Of a DNA stretch of 64,000 nucleotides, positions 8,870-17,388 are shown piece after piece; the stretch's first letter is position 1, and each line of letters starts with the position of its first letter. The stretch comes from Pycnococcus provasolii. Lineage: Eukaryota > Chlorophyta > Pseudoscourfieldiophyceae > Pseudoscourfieldiales. Where the stretch lies: the NCBI GenBank assembly GCA_049487715.1, contig CP150580.1, forward strand, positions 124,001-188,000, written 5' to 3'. The position numbers and the translations under genes were made by a program. Below the pieces are notes generated by a model that worked only from the letters and a program-made list of their open reading frames with translations, ran no database searches and had not been told where the DNA came from.

Positions 8870-11800
8870 TCACGCATGCTGCTGGTGCGACAGTAACGCC
8901 GCCTCGATAAGTGGCTTCACCACTGCTTCCAAATGCATCACAGTTCTGCGTGACTTAGGTCCAACCCAGAAGAGCCTCGGGCAGCGCGAGCAACGCCACA
9001 CGTCGCGCACCCACACGGGAAGAACGGGAAGCTGGTCGTCGTTCCCGTCGTTCACTGTGCCACCATCGCTGGTATCCTCCATCTCACCAAGCAGACTATC
9101 GTCCATCTCGTCGCCGTCCTCCTCGTTCTGCACCACGACGCAACCTTCAGGCGGCTCCCAGCCTTGCACCTCGTTGAATCGGAATTGTGCCTGCCTCTTT
9201 TTTAATTCCTGAACCTCCGACGTCGGCAACTTTTCGCTGTTAATGCTTGCACCACACTTGTTGCATCGTGTCAGCATGCTCCTCCCAAGAGCCTCACCAG
9301 AAAATATCTTTCTTGGAAATGCACGCACCACTTCCGCTAGCTGATCCCTCACCTTAGACGCTGTTACGAAAAATACCGTCGGGGGTGCGGGAAGAGGATG
9401 GACCATCTCACCACTTGCCATGCAAGCAAGCAGACACGCACGTTCGTGATTGTCGGTGAGAAACCGACGATCGCGAGTCAGCACCACTCGACTCTCACGC
9501 GCGGCAACTAACCTAAGCCATCGCCTTGAGACAGTGGACCGCTCATGTGTGCTGACGAGGTGCGCAGATGCGAAATGATCCACTGATGGCATTGCTGCGT
9601 CCAAACCCAAGCATCTGAGCCATTTTCCGAGCTTGCCCAAAGCTGGATCGATAGCAAAGCGCATGGGTGCGACTGACTCAGAAGACGTTGGCATTAATGG
9701 CGTTGGCGGAAGCTGCGGTGATGGAAGCGGCGCATTCCCCTGAATCACTCCACCAACGGATATCCCGGCAATCTCACCACTAGCGAATGATACGAGCTCG
9801 TCGAAGCTTGCAAATACAGCTTGCATTTCCGACGATCCTGCACCGCTCAGCCAAATGTGTGCATCTTGCAAAAGACTGCTATCTACCACAGATCCGCCCG
9901 ATGGAGGCGTGCCACAAACAAATCCACCTGCTGGTACGGACCCGGGCACAAAGCCAAAGATATTCTTGCACTCCTCAGGTGTTGCCAAGCGCAATGCGCC
10001 ACCACCAAGAGCTGCTTGTGCAGCTCGCATGTCAACACGACTGCAAGCTGGCAAAATCACCATCGCAGGAATCCAAGGACTTGCTGAACGGCGTTTATCA
10101 ACGCGTCGCATCATGGCAATGCTCTTCGTCTCCACAGCACGTATGCTACCCGGGGAATCACGGTCTGTGGGTTTGCCCGTATGCAGCTCGATCCAACGGC
10201 AGAGGCTCTTTTCATCCGAAAGCAAACTCTTGTCCACGATCGCGGGGGAAAACGATGATCGCGTTGGGTTTTGCCTTGCCCGCCACGTGTCAAATGCTTT
10301 TGCAAACGAGCTCATCGACGACAATTCCTCTGCATCGTTGTCCTCAATGTTTTCGGAATCTACACTCAAAGTCTGCTGCGATGGCGGTGGTGGTGGTGGT
10401 GATGGTGGCGGCGGCGGCGATGACGAGCGCCGTGCACCACCCTGACCAACGGAAAACACCAATTTTCTTGCTGATTCGTCACGGCAACCTTCAGGCGCAC
10501 CGTACGCGTCTTCCATTCGCTCCCAAATCTCAACCGAAGCTACAGCATCCAGAGCGGCATACGCCAACTGGACATCCTCAAGAGGTCGTTTCTCCCAGTC
10601 AGTCAAACGTTGCGTTTTGTCCAGCGGCTTTCCTATCACCTCCTCCACCATCCTGCTTAAACTCACGCGGCCGTTTTTGCTTGAATTCGACGAGCCCTGT
10701 GCGGTCAACATAAGGCGAAGTGGACTTAAGTCCAAACACTTTGCAAATGAGAGTAGCGCGCCGTCGAAGGTTGCGCCATATCCTCGTCGAACGCGCCTGA
10801 GATCCTCTCCCAGGCCATGGCCAATCAGCACGCAAGCATGCCCCTCCCCCTCCTCAGATCCTCCGAAGATCGCCTTTAGTCCCAACGCAAAGGTCGTGGA
10901 GTTGTGCCCTGATCCATCTGCGGCATATGCTGCGGCAAGGGCGGGCATGTCAAAGACAAAAGCCGCATCCTTGACAGCCAGCTGTAGCGTGGCGACGCGG
11001 TGCGATCCACCGGGCATGGCCAGAGGTGGAATGCCGTCAGAGCCGAGAGGTTGCGCGTCTTCGTCGAGGGCCGCATGCTCACCCTCTCCAGATTGCCAGT
11101 TCGTCTCCGGGCGCCACTCTGCATCGGCGCCTATAACGCAAATGCCATCTGACGACGACGACGCTGCTCTTTGAAGATGCTCAATTGCCCAAATTCCCTC
11201 CGATAAGTTTGATATCATGTATGCACCTCCCGAGGCGTCTCTGGAAGTGTCGGGTATCCTGATATCCAATGAGAGATTGTGGTAGTGTCCCTGTCTCGTG
11301 GATGCAGATGCACTCGCGATGGCACGCAATTGCGCAATACCGGAGAGATTCTCTGGGTGGTCCACGTCTATCGGGTCAACCTCGGACATATGCGTTGGAA
11401 TAGCAAGGCCAAGAATTCCGAGCAATTCGGCGTCAACCGCTGTTGTACTTCCTTCGCCGATATCGCACAGAAGCAGGCCACGCATAGCACGCATCACGGC
11501 AGAAGCCTCGGCATCTGCGGCATCTTCCGCCTTCACTGGCATTCTGCTCTCTCCATGCCTTGGGAGCAACTTGAGGAGTTTTCGTGCCTCCACGTCGAGC
11601 TCCTTTGGCGGCAGCTCCCAATCGGAAACAAGCCATCCGTATGCGACATCGGCCAAACCACGGCGAACGAGGCATCGACAAGCGGCATCGCCAAGTAGGC
11701 GTACGTAGGATTCCCTCGACATCGTCAGCAAAGGTGGAGGCGTGGGCAGACTGCCGTCGGAGCACTGCTCTCCTGCTATAAGTGACTCACGCGCAGCAAT

Positions 11801-12475
11801 CACCGCCTGCTGAGCCTGCTGCACGTTCTCGAAGGCCGTCAGCCTCTTTGCCCGAGGCCTCGTCGCGACGTTCTTGACATAGATTTTTGCCACTTCCATC
11901 TGGCCACGCATCACCATCTTGTCAATTGCAATCAAATCATACGCAAGCTGAACGAATGGAGTGGCAACGTGCAGATGCGGCTCTTCGAGCTCATGCGCCG
12001 CGAGTCGTCGACCACATAGATCGCGCGCATATTTCGCTTGACGCGTGGCGACAAGCTGCTGCAGCAAATTGATCTGAAAGCGCACCACGTTGGTGCGGAA
12101 TGAGCCCTCACTTTCATGCAGCGTCGACCACTCACATGCGAGACATCCTGCATCCACCGCTCCGTTCCGGACAACGTAAGCTGCGAGCTGCTCTGAGAAA
12201 ATGACGCTGTATTGCATGTGGCAAGCGAGCGAAGTGCATGCCGCCGTCGCCTTGGCGTGCGCGTAGAGTCCTTTTTCGAGCGCAGCGATGAGTCGTTCGT
12301 GTCTCGACGAGTTTGCGACGCCGCTCTCGACGAATACCGGAGCGGGAACTGCGAGTGCTAGTCTCACGGCGCCTCGGAGCACGGCGAGCGGCACCTTGAG
12401 CGCACCATTCTGATCGTCCGATTCGCATAGCTCATTCACAGCACGTTCGAAGACATCTGTGACAAGCTCGTGCAC
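8870..12475 (-). CDS. Mut7/EXD3-like 3'-5' exonuclease with Mut7-C RNase domain
   Basis: About 1201 residues. The N-terminal ~400 are helical. A DnaQ-like 3'-5' exonuclease domain follows: ADAEW (motif I, ~residue 452), IGHGLGEDLRRV (motif II, ~548) and DVQLAYAALDA (motif III, DEDDy type, ~641). After a proline/Ser linker comes a Mut7-C RNase-like domain (FAIDPALGKLGKWLRCLGLD, ~938; VVLTRDRRFL) and a zinc ribbon (CNKCG ~1070, CSRCPRLFWVGPKS ~1163). This order matches C. elegans MUT-7 and animal EXD3, exonucleases linked to small-RNA processing and transposon silencing; that role is not shown here. The frame has no ATG at its upstream end: 12475 is a GTG codon and the first in-frame ATG is about 100 residues in. 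The frame just upstream (12477-12929) is probably the missing N-terminus, offset by one frameshift. Confidence 0.85.
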   Translation of the reverse strand: MHELVTDVFERAVNELCESDDQNGALKVPLAVLRGAVRLALAVPAPVFVESGVANSSRHERLIAALEKGLYAHAKATAACTSLACHMQYSVIFSEQLAAYVVRNGAVDAGCLACEWSTLHESEGSFRTNVVRFQINLLQQLVATRQAKYARDLCGRRLAAHELEEPHLHVATPFVQLAYDLIAIDKMVMRGQMEVAKIYVKNVATRPRAKRLTAFENVQQAQQAVIAARESLIAGEQCSDGSLPTPPPLLTMSRESYVRLLGDAACRCLVRRGLADVAYGWLVSDWELPPKELDVEARKLLKLLPRHGESRMPVKAEDAADAEASAVMRAMRGLLLCDIGEGSTTAVDAELLGILGLAIPTHMSEVDPIDVDHPENLSGIAQLRAIASASASTRQGHYHNLSLDIRIPDTSRDASGGAYMISNLSEGIWAIEHLQRAASSSSDGICVIGADAEWRPETNWQSGEGEHAALDEDAQPLGSDGIPPLAMPGGSHRVATLQLAVKDAAFVFDMPALAAAYAADGSGHNSTTFALGLKAIFGGSEEGEGHACVLIGHGLGEDLRRVRRGYGATFDGALLSFAKCLDLSPLRLMLTAQGSSNSSKNGRVSLSRMVEEVIGKPLDKTQRLTDWEKRPLEDVQLAYAALDAVASVEIWERMEDAYGAPEGCRDESARKLVFSVGQGGARRSSSPPPPPSPPPPPPSQQTLSVDSENIEDNDAEELSSMSSFAKAFDTWRARQNPTRSSFSPAIVDKSLLSDEKSLCRWIELHTGKPTDRDSPGSIRAVETKSIAMMRRVDKRRSASPWIPAMVILPACSRVDMRAAQAALGGGALRLATPEECKNIFGFVPGSVPAGGFVCGTPPSGGSVVDSSLLQDAHIWLSGAGSSEMQAVFASFDELVSFASGEIAGISVGGVIQGNAPLPSPQLPPTPLMPTSSESVAPMRFAIDPALGKLGKWLRCLGLDAAMPSVDHFASAHLVSTHERSTVSRRWLRLVAARESRVVLTRDRRFLTDNHERACLLACMASGEMVHPLPAPPTVFFVTASKVRDQLAEVVRAFPRKIFSGEALGRSMLTRCNKCGASINSEKLPTSEVQELKKRQAQFRFNEVQGWEPPEGCVVVQNEEDGDEMDDSLLGEMEDTSDGGTVNDGNDDQLPVLPVWVRDVWRCSRCPRLFWVGPKSRRTVMHLEAVVKPLIEAALLSHQQHA

Positions 12476-12476
12476 G

Positions 12477-12929
12477 TCATTGGCATGCTTCGACGGGATT
12501 GTCTAGGTGCTGCCCGAAGAGCAAGCTCACGGCTGCCGCCAGGCTACTTGCCGCAGAGACAGCCTGCCCAGGTGCGAATGCACTCGTCGTAAGCGCCTCC
12601 CGCGCCGCTCCGATGACGTGCCGCATTTTCGCATCGGCATTCGCACCCTGTGTCTCGCTCAGCACGACGTCACCCGCGCCCAAGTCACCCGCACGCTTCG
12701 CCGCCTCCGCCGCGGCACTTCGAGCTATGCGCGCAAGTGCCAAAGCTTCACCGCGTGAATCCCCCAAAGACTCAGACGCGTCGTTCACCATACCGTCAAC
12801 ACGAGCGCGAACACGAGCACGAGCACGGGCAGCGCTGAGCCGAGTGTGGGTGCCCGGAGACGGCGACTGAGCAGATGCGGCTGCGGGCGGAATCGTGCAC
12901 GGCGCCACGGGAGAGGGAGAAGGGAGCAA
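12477..12929 (-). CDS. Probable N-terminal part of the Mut7/EXD3-like gene, frame-shifted
   Basis: A 150-residue frame ending two bases before the Mut7-like frame begins. Its C-terminal ~100 residues are Ala/Leu-rich and helical, like the start of the next frame, and it has no family signature of its own. The downstream frame lacks an ATG and is open upstream only to a TAG at 12503-12505, so both frames are open together across 12477-12502. One inserted or deleted base in that 26-bp overlap would make a single protein of about 1350 residues. I infer a sequencing or assembly indel, or a real frameshift mutation. Translation may start at the methionine at about residue 47, after a proline/Arg-rich leader. 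A separate small gene is the alternative. Confidence 0.5.
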   Translation of the reverse strand: MLPSPSPVAPCTIPPAAASAQSPSPGTHTRLSAARARARVRARVDGMVNDASESLGDSRGEALALARIARSAAAEAAKRAGDLGAGDVVLSETQGANADAKMRHVIGAAREALTTSAFAPGQAVSAASSLAAAVSLLFGQHLDNPVEACQ

Positions 12930-13051
12930 AATGGGGCGCGAGCAGGGAGGAGGAGGCCAGGGGGGGAAGAAATTCCCAACCCCGAAAATTCAGATTTTGG
13001 ACAATTTTATCGTAGAGTTGTCGGTCTACCTCTATTTGGTGATAGTCTATG

Positions 13052-15916
13052 TTACTCGACGCGCGCACGCTTGAAGCGCTCCTTCGCGCTCGCGGCGGCA
13101 TCCAAAACAGCCTGAACGTCGTCGTCGCCGTCGCCGCCGTCGTCATCGTCGTCGTCAAGGTCGAGGTCAATCTCCTCCGCGTTCTTTGTGGCAGGTGGGG
13201 CACGTGGCCGCGCCGCACCACCTGATTTTGCCTGGGTAGGATCGAGGTAGTATCCCACGCCAGATTTGCCAGTACGGAAAACATACCCCGGACGAGCGCC
13301 CGCGAACGATGCTGAGGGCATGAAATCGCCGCCGCTGATCGTGTTGCCAACGATGGGCTGCTGCGTGGAAGCCACGAAACCTGGCAGAGCCTCCGTCGCC
13401 GCAGCACCACTTGCCGCCGCCGCTGCCGCCGCCGCAATCGCGTTTTCCGGGCCAAACGCCGCCGCAACGCTGCGCTTGATACGAAGCATCTCACGAAAGG
13501 TAGCCTCGTCGCCATGACGTACCTCAAATTCGCTCCACGCCGTCCAGAACGACGTCGCCTTGCCCGGGTCCGCGAGCTGTGCGGCATGCGAATAAATGGC
13601 CCGCGTTCGGTCCACCTCGCCTAGACTTAGCTCGAGAGATGCCCACCTAACACAGAGCGCAAGTGTATCCTCGTCCGGAAGACCCACGCCACTTGCATCG
13701 ACTCCAAGGTCGCGATTTACGGACCTCTGGTAGACATCTCGAGCCTTGTCAATGCCAAACAGAGTGCGTGCACGCTCGGCGTACAGCTCAATGATGCCAC
13801 GGCGCTCGTCTCTTTTCACACGCGACGATGCCTTGTCGTATACGTCCATCGCCCTGCGAGCGAGCCCGTGCTCCTCCTCAAGGCGCGCGAGGTCGACGAA
13901 GAACGCACGCGACAAGTCCTGCGGACAGCCGCTCGATAAGCATTGATCGTACAGGTCGCGCAGGCGCTCCATCTTGCGTCCCTCGTACCGCTCGTGAAAT
14001 TTGCTGAGATAGGTTCTCCAGATTTCCACGCAGTTGGGCCAGTTAAAGAGGCTTACTCCACGCTCGTAGATGCGAAACGCCTCCTCGAAGAACGTCTTCT
14101 CCCACAGCAGGAGAGCATAATTGAGCACCGTCTGAGGCGTCGCGAGCTTGCGCGCGAGTCGATCGTCGTAGGCGGCACGCACGTCATCCAGGCTGTCTGC
14201 GAGAGACTCCTCGAGGTCGCAACGCAGATCCCACAGCCTCTGCGACCTTGCGGCAGCCCCGGCGACGTCGTGGTTCTCCTCTCCATCGTGATCCATCGCG
14301 TCGCCAATCACAACATGCCGAGGCGTCGGAGCCTTTGTGGCGCGGCGGCTGAGCGATAGCGCATCTTCGTAGCACTTCTGCCTGAGCTCCATCTCAATTC
14401 TCTCGCACCACACCGTCGCACAGTCCTCTGCACGTTTGAATGGCGAACGTGCCGCGCGCTCGAATGTCTCTCGCGCCTTTTTCACGTCACCTCGCTGCTC
14501 GTGGAATTGTGCGTACGAGACCCACAGCTCCACTGGACGCCCGTCATCTTTGCCTCCAGCTCCCTCGACAACCGTGCTCACCGCCTCGTCGTACGTCGAC
14601 ACCTGGCTGCGAATGTCCCCTTCGTACAACTCGACGCGCTTTAGCCACTCGGGCACACTGTTGGGATTTTGACGCAGTCTCACACTGGAGACGAGCAGTG
14701 GTCGACGTGCCATGAGATGCTCAAGGCGTGCGAGACGAAGGTCGAGGTCAGACAGAGCGGACGGCGATTTGGCGGCACGTACGAGCAGGGGGTCGGGTGC
14801 TCCGGCGGCTACAGCATCCGTTTCAGTTTGTAGTCTCTGCTCGTCGTCGTCGTTGTTGTCGCCACCCGCCTCCTCCATCTTCGCGCGAAGCACGCTCTCC
14901 TCGAATTGCGCGAGTGCATCGAACACGAGGCTAAAGTCGCGTACGGTGCGCACGCTCTCGAGTGCCTCGTCGTAGACGTCGCGCGCTTGTTCGTACAAGC
15001 CTCTTCTGATGTAATAGTCAGCGAGCGCAGTCCACAGTCGTCCAACATCGGATTGAAAGCGTTCGATGCCGCCGCGGAAGATGGCGTCAACGTTGAGCGC
15101 CTGTCTTCCCACAGACGTGGGGTGGCTTGTGATGAGGTTGCACAGCTCCAGCCACAAGTCGTGTTGGGACTTGCCTAACGACGACGAGTCTTGCTTGTCG
15201 AGCACGTTTCCTAGTAAACGAGCCGCTTCGTCGTACACGCCTCGAGACTGGAGCGTGGAGATGTACTCGTCGACTTTGTTGGGTTGCAGGTGCATCGCAC
15301 GTGAGTACGCGAGAATGAGTGTGCCAACAGGCACGGAGTCGGCGTGCTTGTGTATGTACGTGAGAAACGGTTCCCAGACTTGCGAATGTAGTGTGATTGG
15401 CAGAGCTTGCAGAGCCCGGTTGAGTGTCGTTCTTGCTTTTTGTATTTGGTGCTGTTCCAGTAGAGTTGCTATGTATTCAGCCCACATGACGGGCATTTTC
15501 GGGAGGTTTGTCACCGCACGTTCGTACAGGCTGTTTAAGGCTTCCACTTCCGGGTCTAGAACCGAATCCAAACCAGACCCCTCTGTCGAGGCACCACCGT
15601 GCGAAGTTGACGACAACGACGGAGAAGAGCACACGACGGAGAGCGGCGCGCCGTGCCGAAGAGATCGGAGTGCAGCTGTGAATTCCGCGAGAAGCATGCG
15701 CCAGAGTTTGTACGATCCGGGCAGGTAAGAGACAGCGCGGAGGTAGATGTGGCGAGAGCAAGGAAAGGAAACATGGCGCGCGGCTCGTATGTATTCAAGG
15801 TAGGAAGCAAGGCTGTACGGGTTTTGGAGCAAAAGGGACTCCAACGGGGGCGAGAAGAACACACCAATTGGTTGTGTCAGACATGATGATTCTGTCGTCG
15901 TCGCCATGACAGACAA
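13052..15916 (-). CDS. SYF1: Pre-mRNA-splicing factor SYF1 (XAB2/Cwf3), HAT-repeat protein
   Basis: A 954-residue protein built almost entirely of HAT (half-a-TPR) repeats: recurring W..Y...E and A..IYERA-like units such as KAGL-spaced LWRMLLAEF, VPEWLKRVELYEG and FRIYERGVSLFNWPNC. Near the C-terminus is the family-specific segment ARPGYVFRTGKSGVGYYLDP, then an acidic tail (EEIDLDLDDDDDDGGDGDDD) and a basic end. Length and order fit plant and animal SYF1/XAB2 (about 850-920 residues). SYF1 is a scaffold of the Prp19-associated (NTC) complex, needed for spliceosome activation; in animals it also works in transcription-coupled repair. An insertion containing EEAGGDNNDDDEQ interrupts the middle repeats. 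Start is MSVMATTTE; the second Met is equally likely. Confidence 0.93.
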   Translation of the reverse strand: MSVMATTTESSCLTQPIGVFFSPPLESLLLQNPYSLASYLEYIRAARHVSFPCSRHIYLRAVSYLPGSYKLWRMLLAEFTAALRSLRHGAPLSVVCSSPSLSSTSHGGASTEGSGLDSVLDPEVEALNSLYERAVTNLPKMPVMWAEYIATLLEQHQIQKARTTLNRALQALPITLHSQVWEPFLTYIHKHADSVPVGTLILAYSRAMHLQPNKVDEYISTLQSRGVYDEAARLLGNVLDKQDSSSLGKSQHDLWLELCNLITSHPTSVGRQALNVDAIFRGGIERFQSDVGRLWTALADYYIRRGLYEQARDVYDEALESVRTVRDFSLVFDALAQFEESVLRAKMEEAGGDNNDDDEQRLQTETDAVAAGAPDPLLVRAAKSPSALSDLDLRLARLEHLMARRPLLVSSVRLRQNPNSVPEWLKRVELYEGDIRSQVSTYDEAVSTVVEGAGGKDDGRPVELWVSYAQFHEQRGDVKKARETFERAARSPFKRAEDCATVWCERIEMELRQKCYEDALSLSRRATKAPTPRHVVIGDAMDHDGEENHDVAGAAARSQRLWDLRCDLEESLADSLDDVRAAYDDRLARKLATPQTVLNYALLLWEKTFFEEAFRIYERGVSLFNWPNCVEIWRTYLSKFHERYEGRKMERLRDLYDQCLSSGCPQDLSRAFFVDLARLEEEHGLARRAMDVYDKASSRVKRDERRGIIELYAERARTLFGIDKARDVYQRSVNRDLGVDASGVGLPDEDTLALCVRWASLELSLGEVDRTRAIYSHAAQLADPGKATSFWTAWSEFEVRHGDEATFREMLRIKRSVAAAFGPENAIAAAAAAAASGAAATEALPGFVASTQQPIVGNTISGGDFMPSASFAGARPGYVFRTGKSGVGYYLDPTQAKSGGAARPRAPPATKNAEEIDLDLDDDDDDGGDGDDDVQAVLDAAASAKERFKRARVE

Positions 15917-15965
15917 GACCGTGTGTAGTTTTGTTTTGTCTAAGGGGGATGGCGGCGGCGGCGGA

Positions 15966-16027
15966 TGGTTAGGGTTAGGGTTTTAGGTTAGGGTTAGGGT
16001 TAGGGTTAGGGTTAGGGTTAGGGTTCG
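15966..16027. repeat. Interstitial TTAGGG telomere-like array
   Basis: About nine TTAGGG units with one TTTTAGG variant. The array lies in the divergent spacer between SYF1 (minus) and the Lin0512-family gene (plus), about 50 bp from the SYF1 start codon. It is the longest clean telomere-like tract in the window. Confidence 0.93.
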
Positions 16028-16089
16028 GGCTGTTCCTTTTTCTCCCTCTGACATCTGATGAATATTCCTGCTCTTCGCATGTCACGCGC

Positions 16090-16602
16090 GTGTTCATTCA
16101 AAGCCGTATCTGCATCTGCGTATTCCACAAAACTTACTCGTTGTTGTCGTCCACTGCGCTTGCACCGTCGTGTAATTGGCCGCTTTGCAGGCTACAGTGT
16201 AATTTGTCTTCTTCATCACGGCTTCCACGCGCTCGTGCATCGATGCAGCGTGCGCTTTTCATCGAGGTGGGGTTTGGCAATGACGGACACGGGCAGAACG
16301 CGACGAAGGCGAGCGTGAGAGCTGCTCGAAATGCCATCGAGTTCAACTCGCTCCCGTCGCTGTCTGAGCTCATACCCGGTGGACGCGACGGCATGAAAGT
16401 GCACGTGATTCTAGGCGTACCGGACGCGTACGTCGTCGACGTCGACGTCGAGCAGGTCAAGGGTGTATTTCCGTACGGCACCGTGACCGTGGAAGCGCGT
16501 GCGGGTGGGCTCGCGGCGCCGAGCGGCGTCGCCATCAAGGAGCTCGGCGACGCGAACGACGACATGGTCATCGTCGTCGCGCACGTCACCGTCGGATACT
16601 AA
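16090..16602 (+). CDS. Lin0512-family protein with possible targeting extension
   Basis: 170 residues. From the internal methionine at 16243 the sequence is a complete Lin0512-family protein of ~119 residues: ALFIEVGFGNDGHGQNATKA, NAIEFNSLPSLSELIPGG, VDVEQVKGVFPYGTVTVE, ending VIVVAHVTVGY. This small family is common in bacteria and has no assigned function; members form rings and are often annotated as hypothetical. The upstream 51 codons are Ser/Arg/Cys-rich, lack acidic residues and could be an organelle transit peptide, or simply 5' leader. It shares a short divergent promoter with SYF1. A bacterial or cyanobacterial origin is possible. Confidence 0.8.
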   Translation: MFIQSRICICVFHKTYSLLSSTALAPSCNWPLCRLQCNLSSSSRLPRARASMQRALFIEVGFGNDGHGQNATKASVRAARNAIEFNSLPSLSELIPGGRDGMKVHVILGVPDAYVVDVDVEQVKGVFPYGTVTVEARAGGLAAPSGVAIKELGDANDDMVIVVAHVTVGY

Positions 16603-17388
16603 TCTGAACCTAACAACTACTTATTACGATAGTAATAATAAGGACATATTGTAAAGGTACACGCAAATCACTAAAACATCAAAAACCCGAAACCACAACC
16701 AAACGGCTCACGGTGAGGTTCCACGAACCAAAGGTTGCTCACAACAACCTCGGCTCCGTTCACGGGCGAAGAGGTATCGCGCGAGCTCCTTCCTCCTCAA
16801 AGCCAAGCCAGAGAGAAGGAATCCGAGACGGACATTCTATTGTACTACCAACTATCAGAAGCCAACCAAAGCAAAACTCCAAAAGCCATGAATGAAATGC
16901 AATGGACAATGGTGGATCCCCAGACACCTGCCAGCCGCACCAGCAATACCAGCCACACCCTGGGGAAGCGGAAGCAGCCGTCCCGCGCCACAACAAGGGG
17001 ATCCCCAGAAAACCCTTCCAGACGTTCGAGAAGGAGGTCTCCGGAAGGGGATAAGGCTGCACCTTCGCTCGCCTTCCCGAACCAACGAGAAGCAGAGGAG
17101 TCGTTCTTGTGGTGGACGAGTTCGGTCGAGAAAAAAGGTTCAGGGGGGGGGAGATGTGGGTCGGGGACGTAGGGCGAGCCTCACTCGGTTCTTGTGGTCG
17201 ACAGATTAGGTCGAGGAATAGAGCAGAAGTGGCGGCAGGGGCCCCTGTTCGGCCCCCCGCCCCGGGCCTCCTCGCCGCCCCTTCCCCTTTCCGGTTGACG
17301 TCTTCCCTTCTCGGCAGCATCATTCTTTTCTTTTCATTCTCAACATTCACTTCTTTGTGTGTTTCTCGTGTGAAGTTTCTTAGGTAAT
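16603..17388. other. Spacer upstream of plastid Hsp70, with two GGATCC motifs
   Basis: Nearly 800 bp between the Lin0512 gene and Hsp70. GGATCCCC occurs at 16914 and 16999. Overlapping open frames exist on both strands (the longest on the minus strand, 16760-17563, runs into the Hsp70 coding region), but none has a motif. The stretch 17300-17388 is pyrimidine-rich (TCTTTTCTTTTC, TTCTTTG), consistent with a leader. The region probably carries the Hsp70 promoter. Confidence 0.5.

Noticed and set aside
9787-10713. 308-codon plus frame inside the Mut7/EXD3-like gene
   Set aside because: It lies wholly antisense to the exonuclease domain and has a shadow-like composition.
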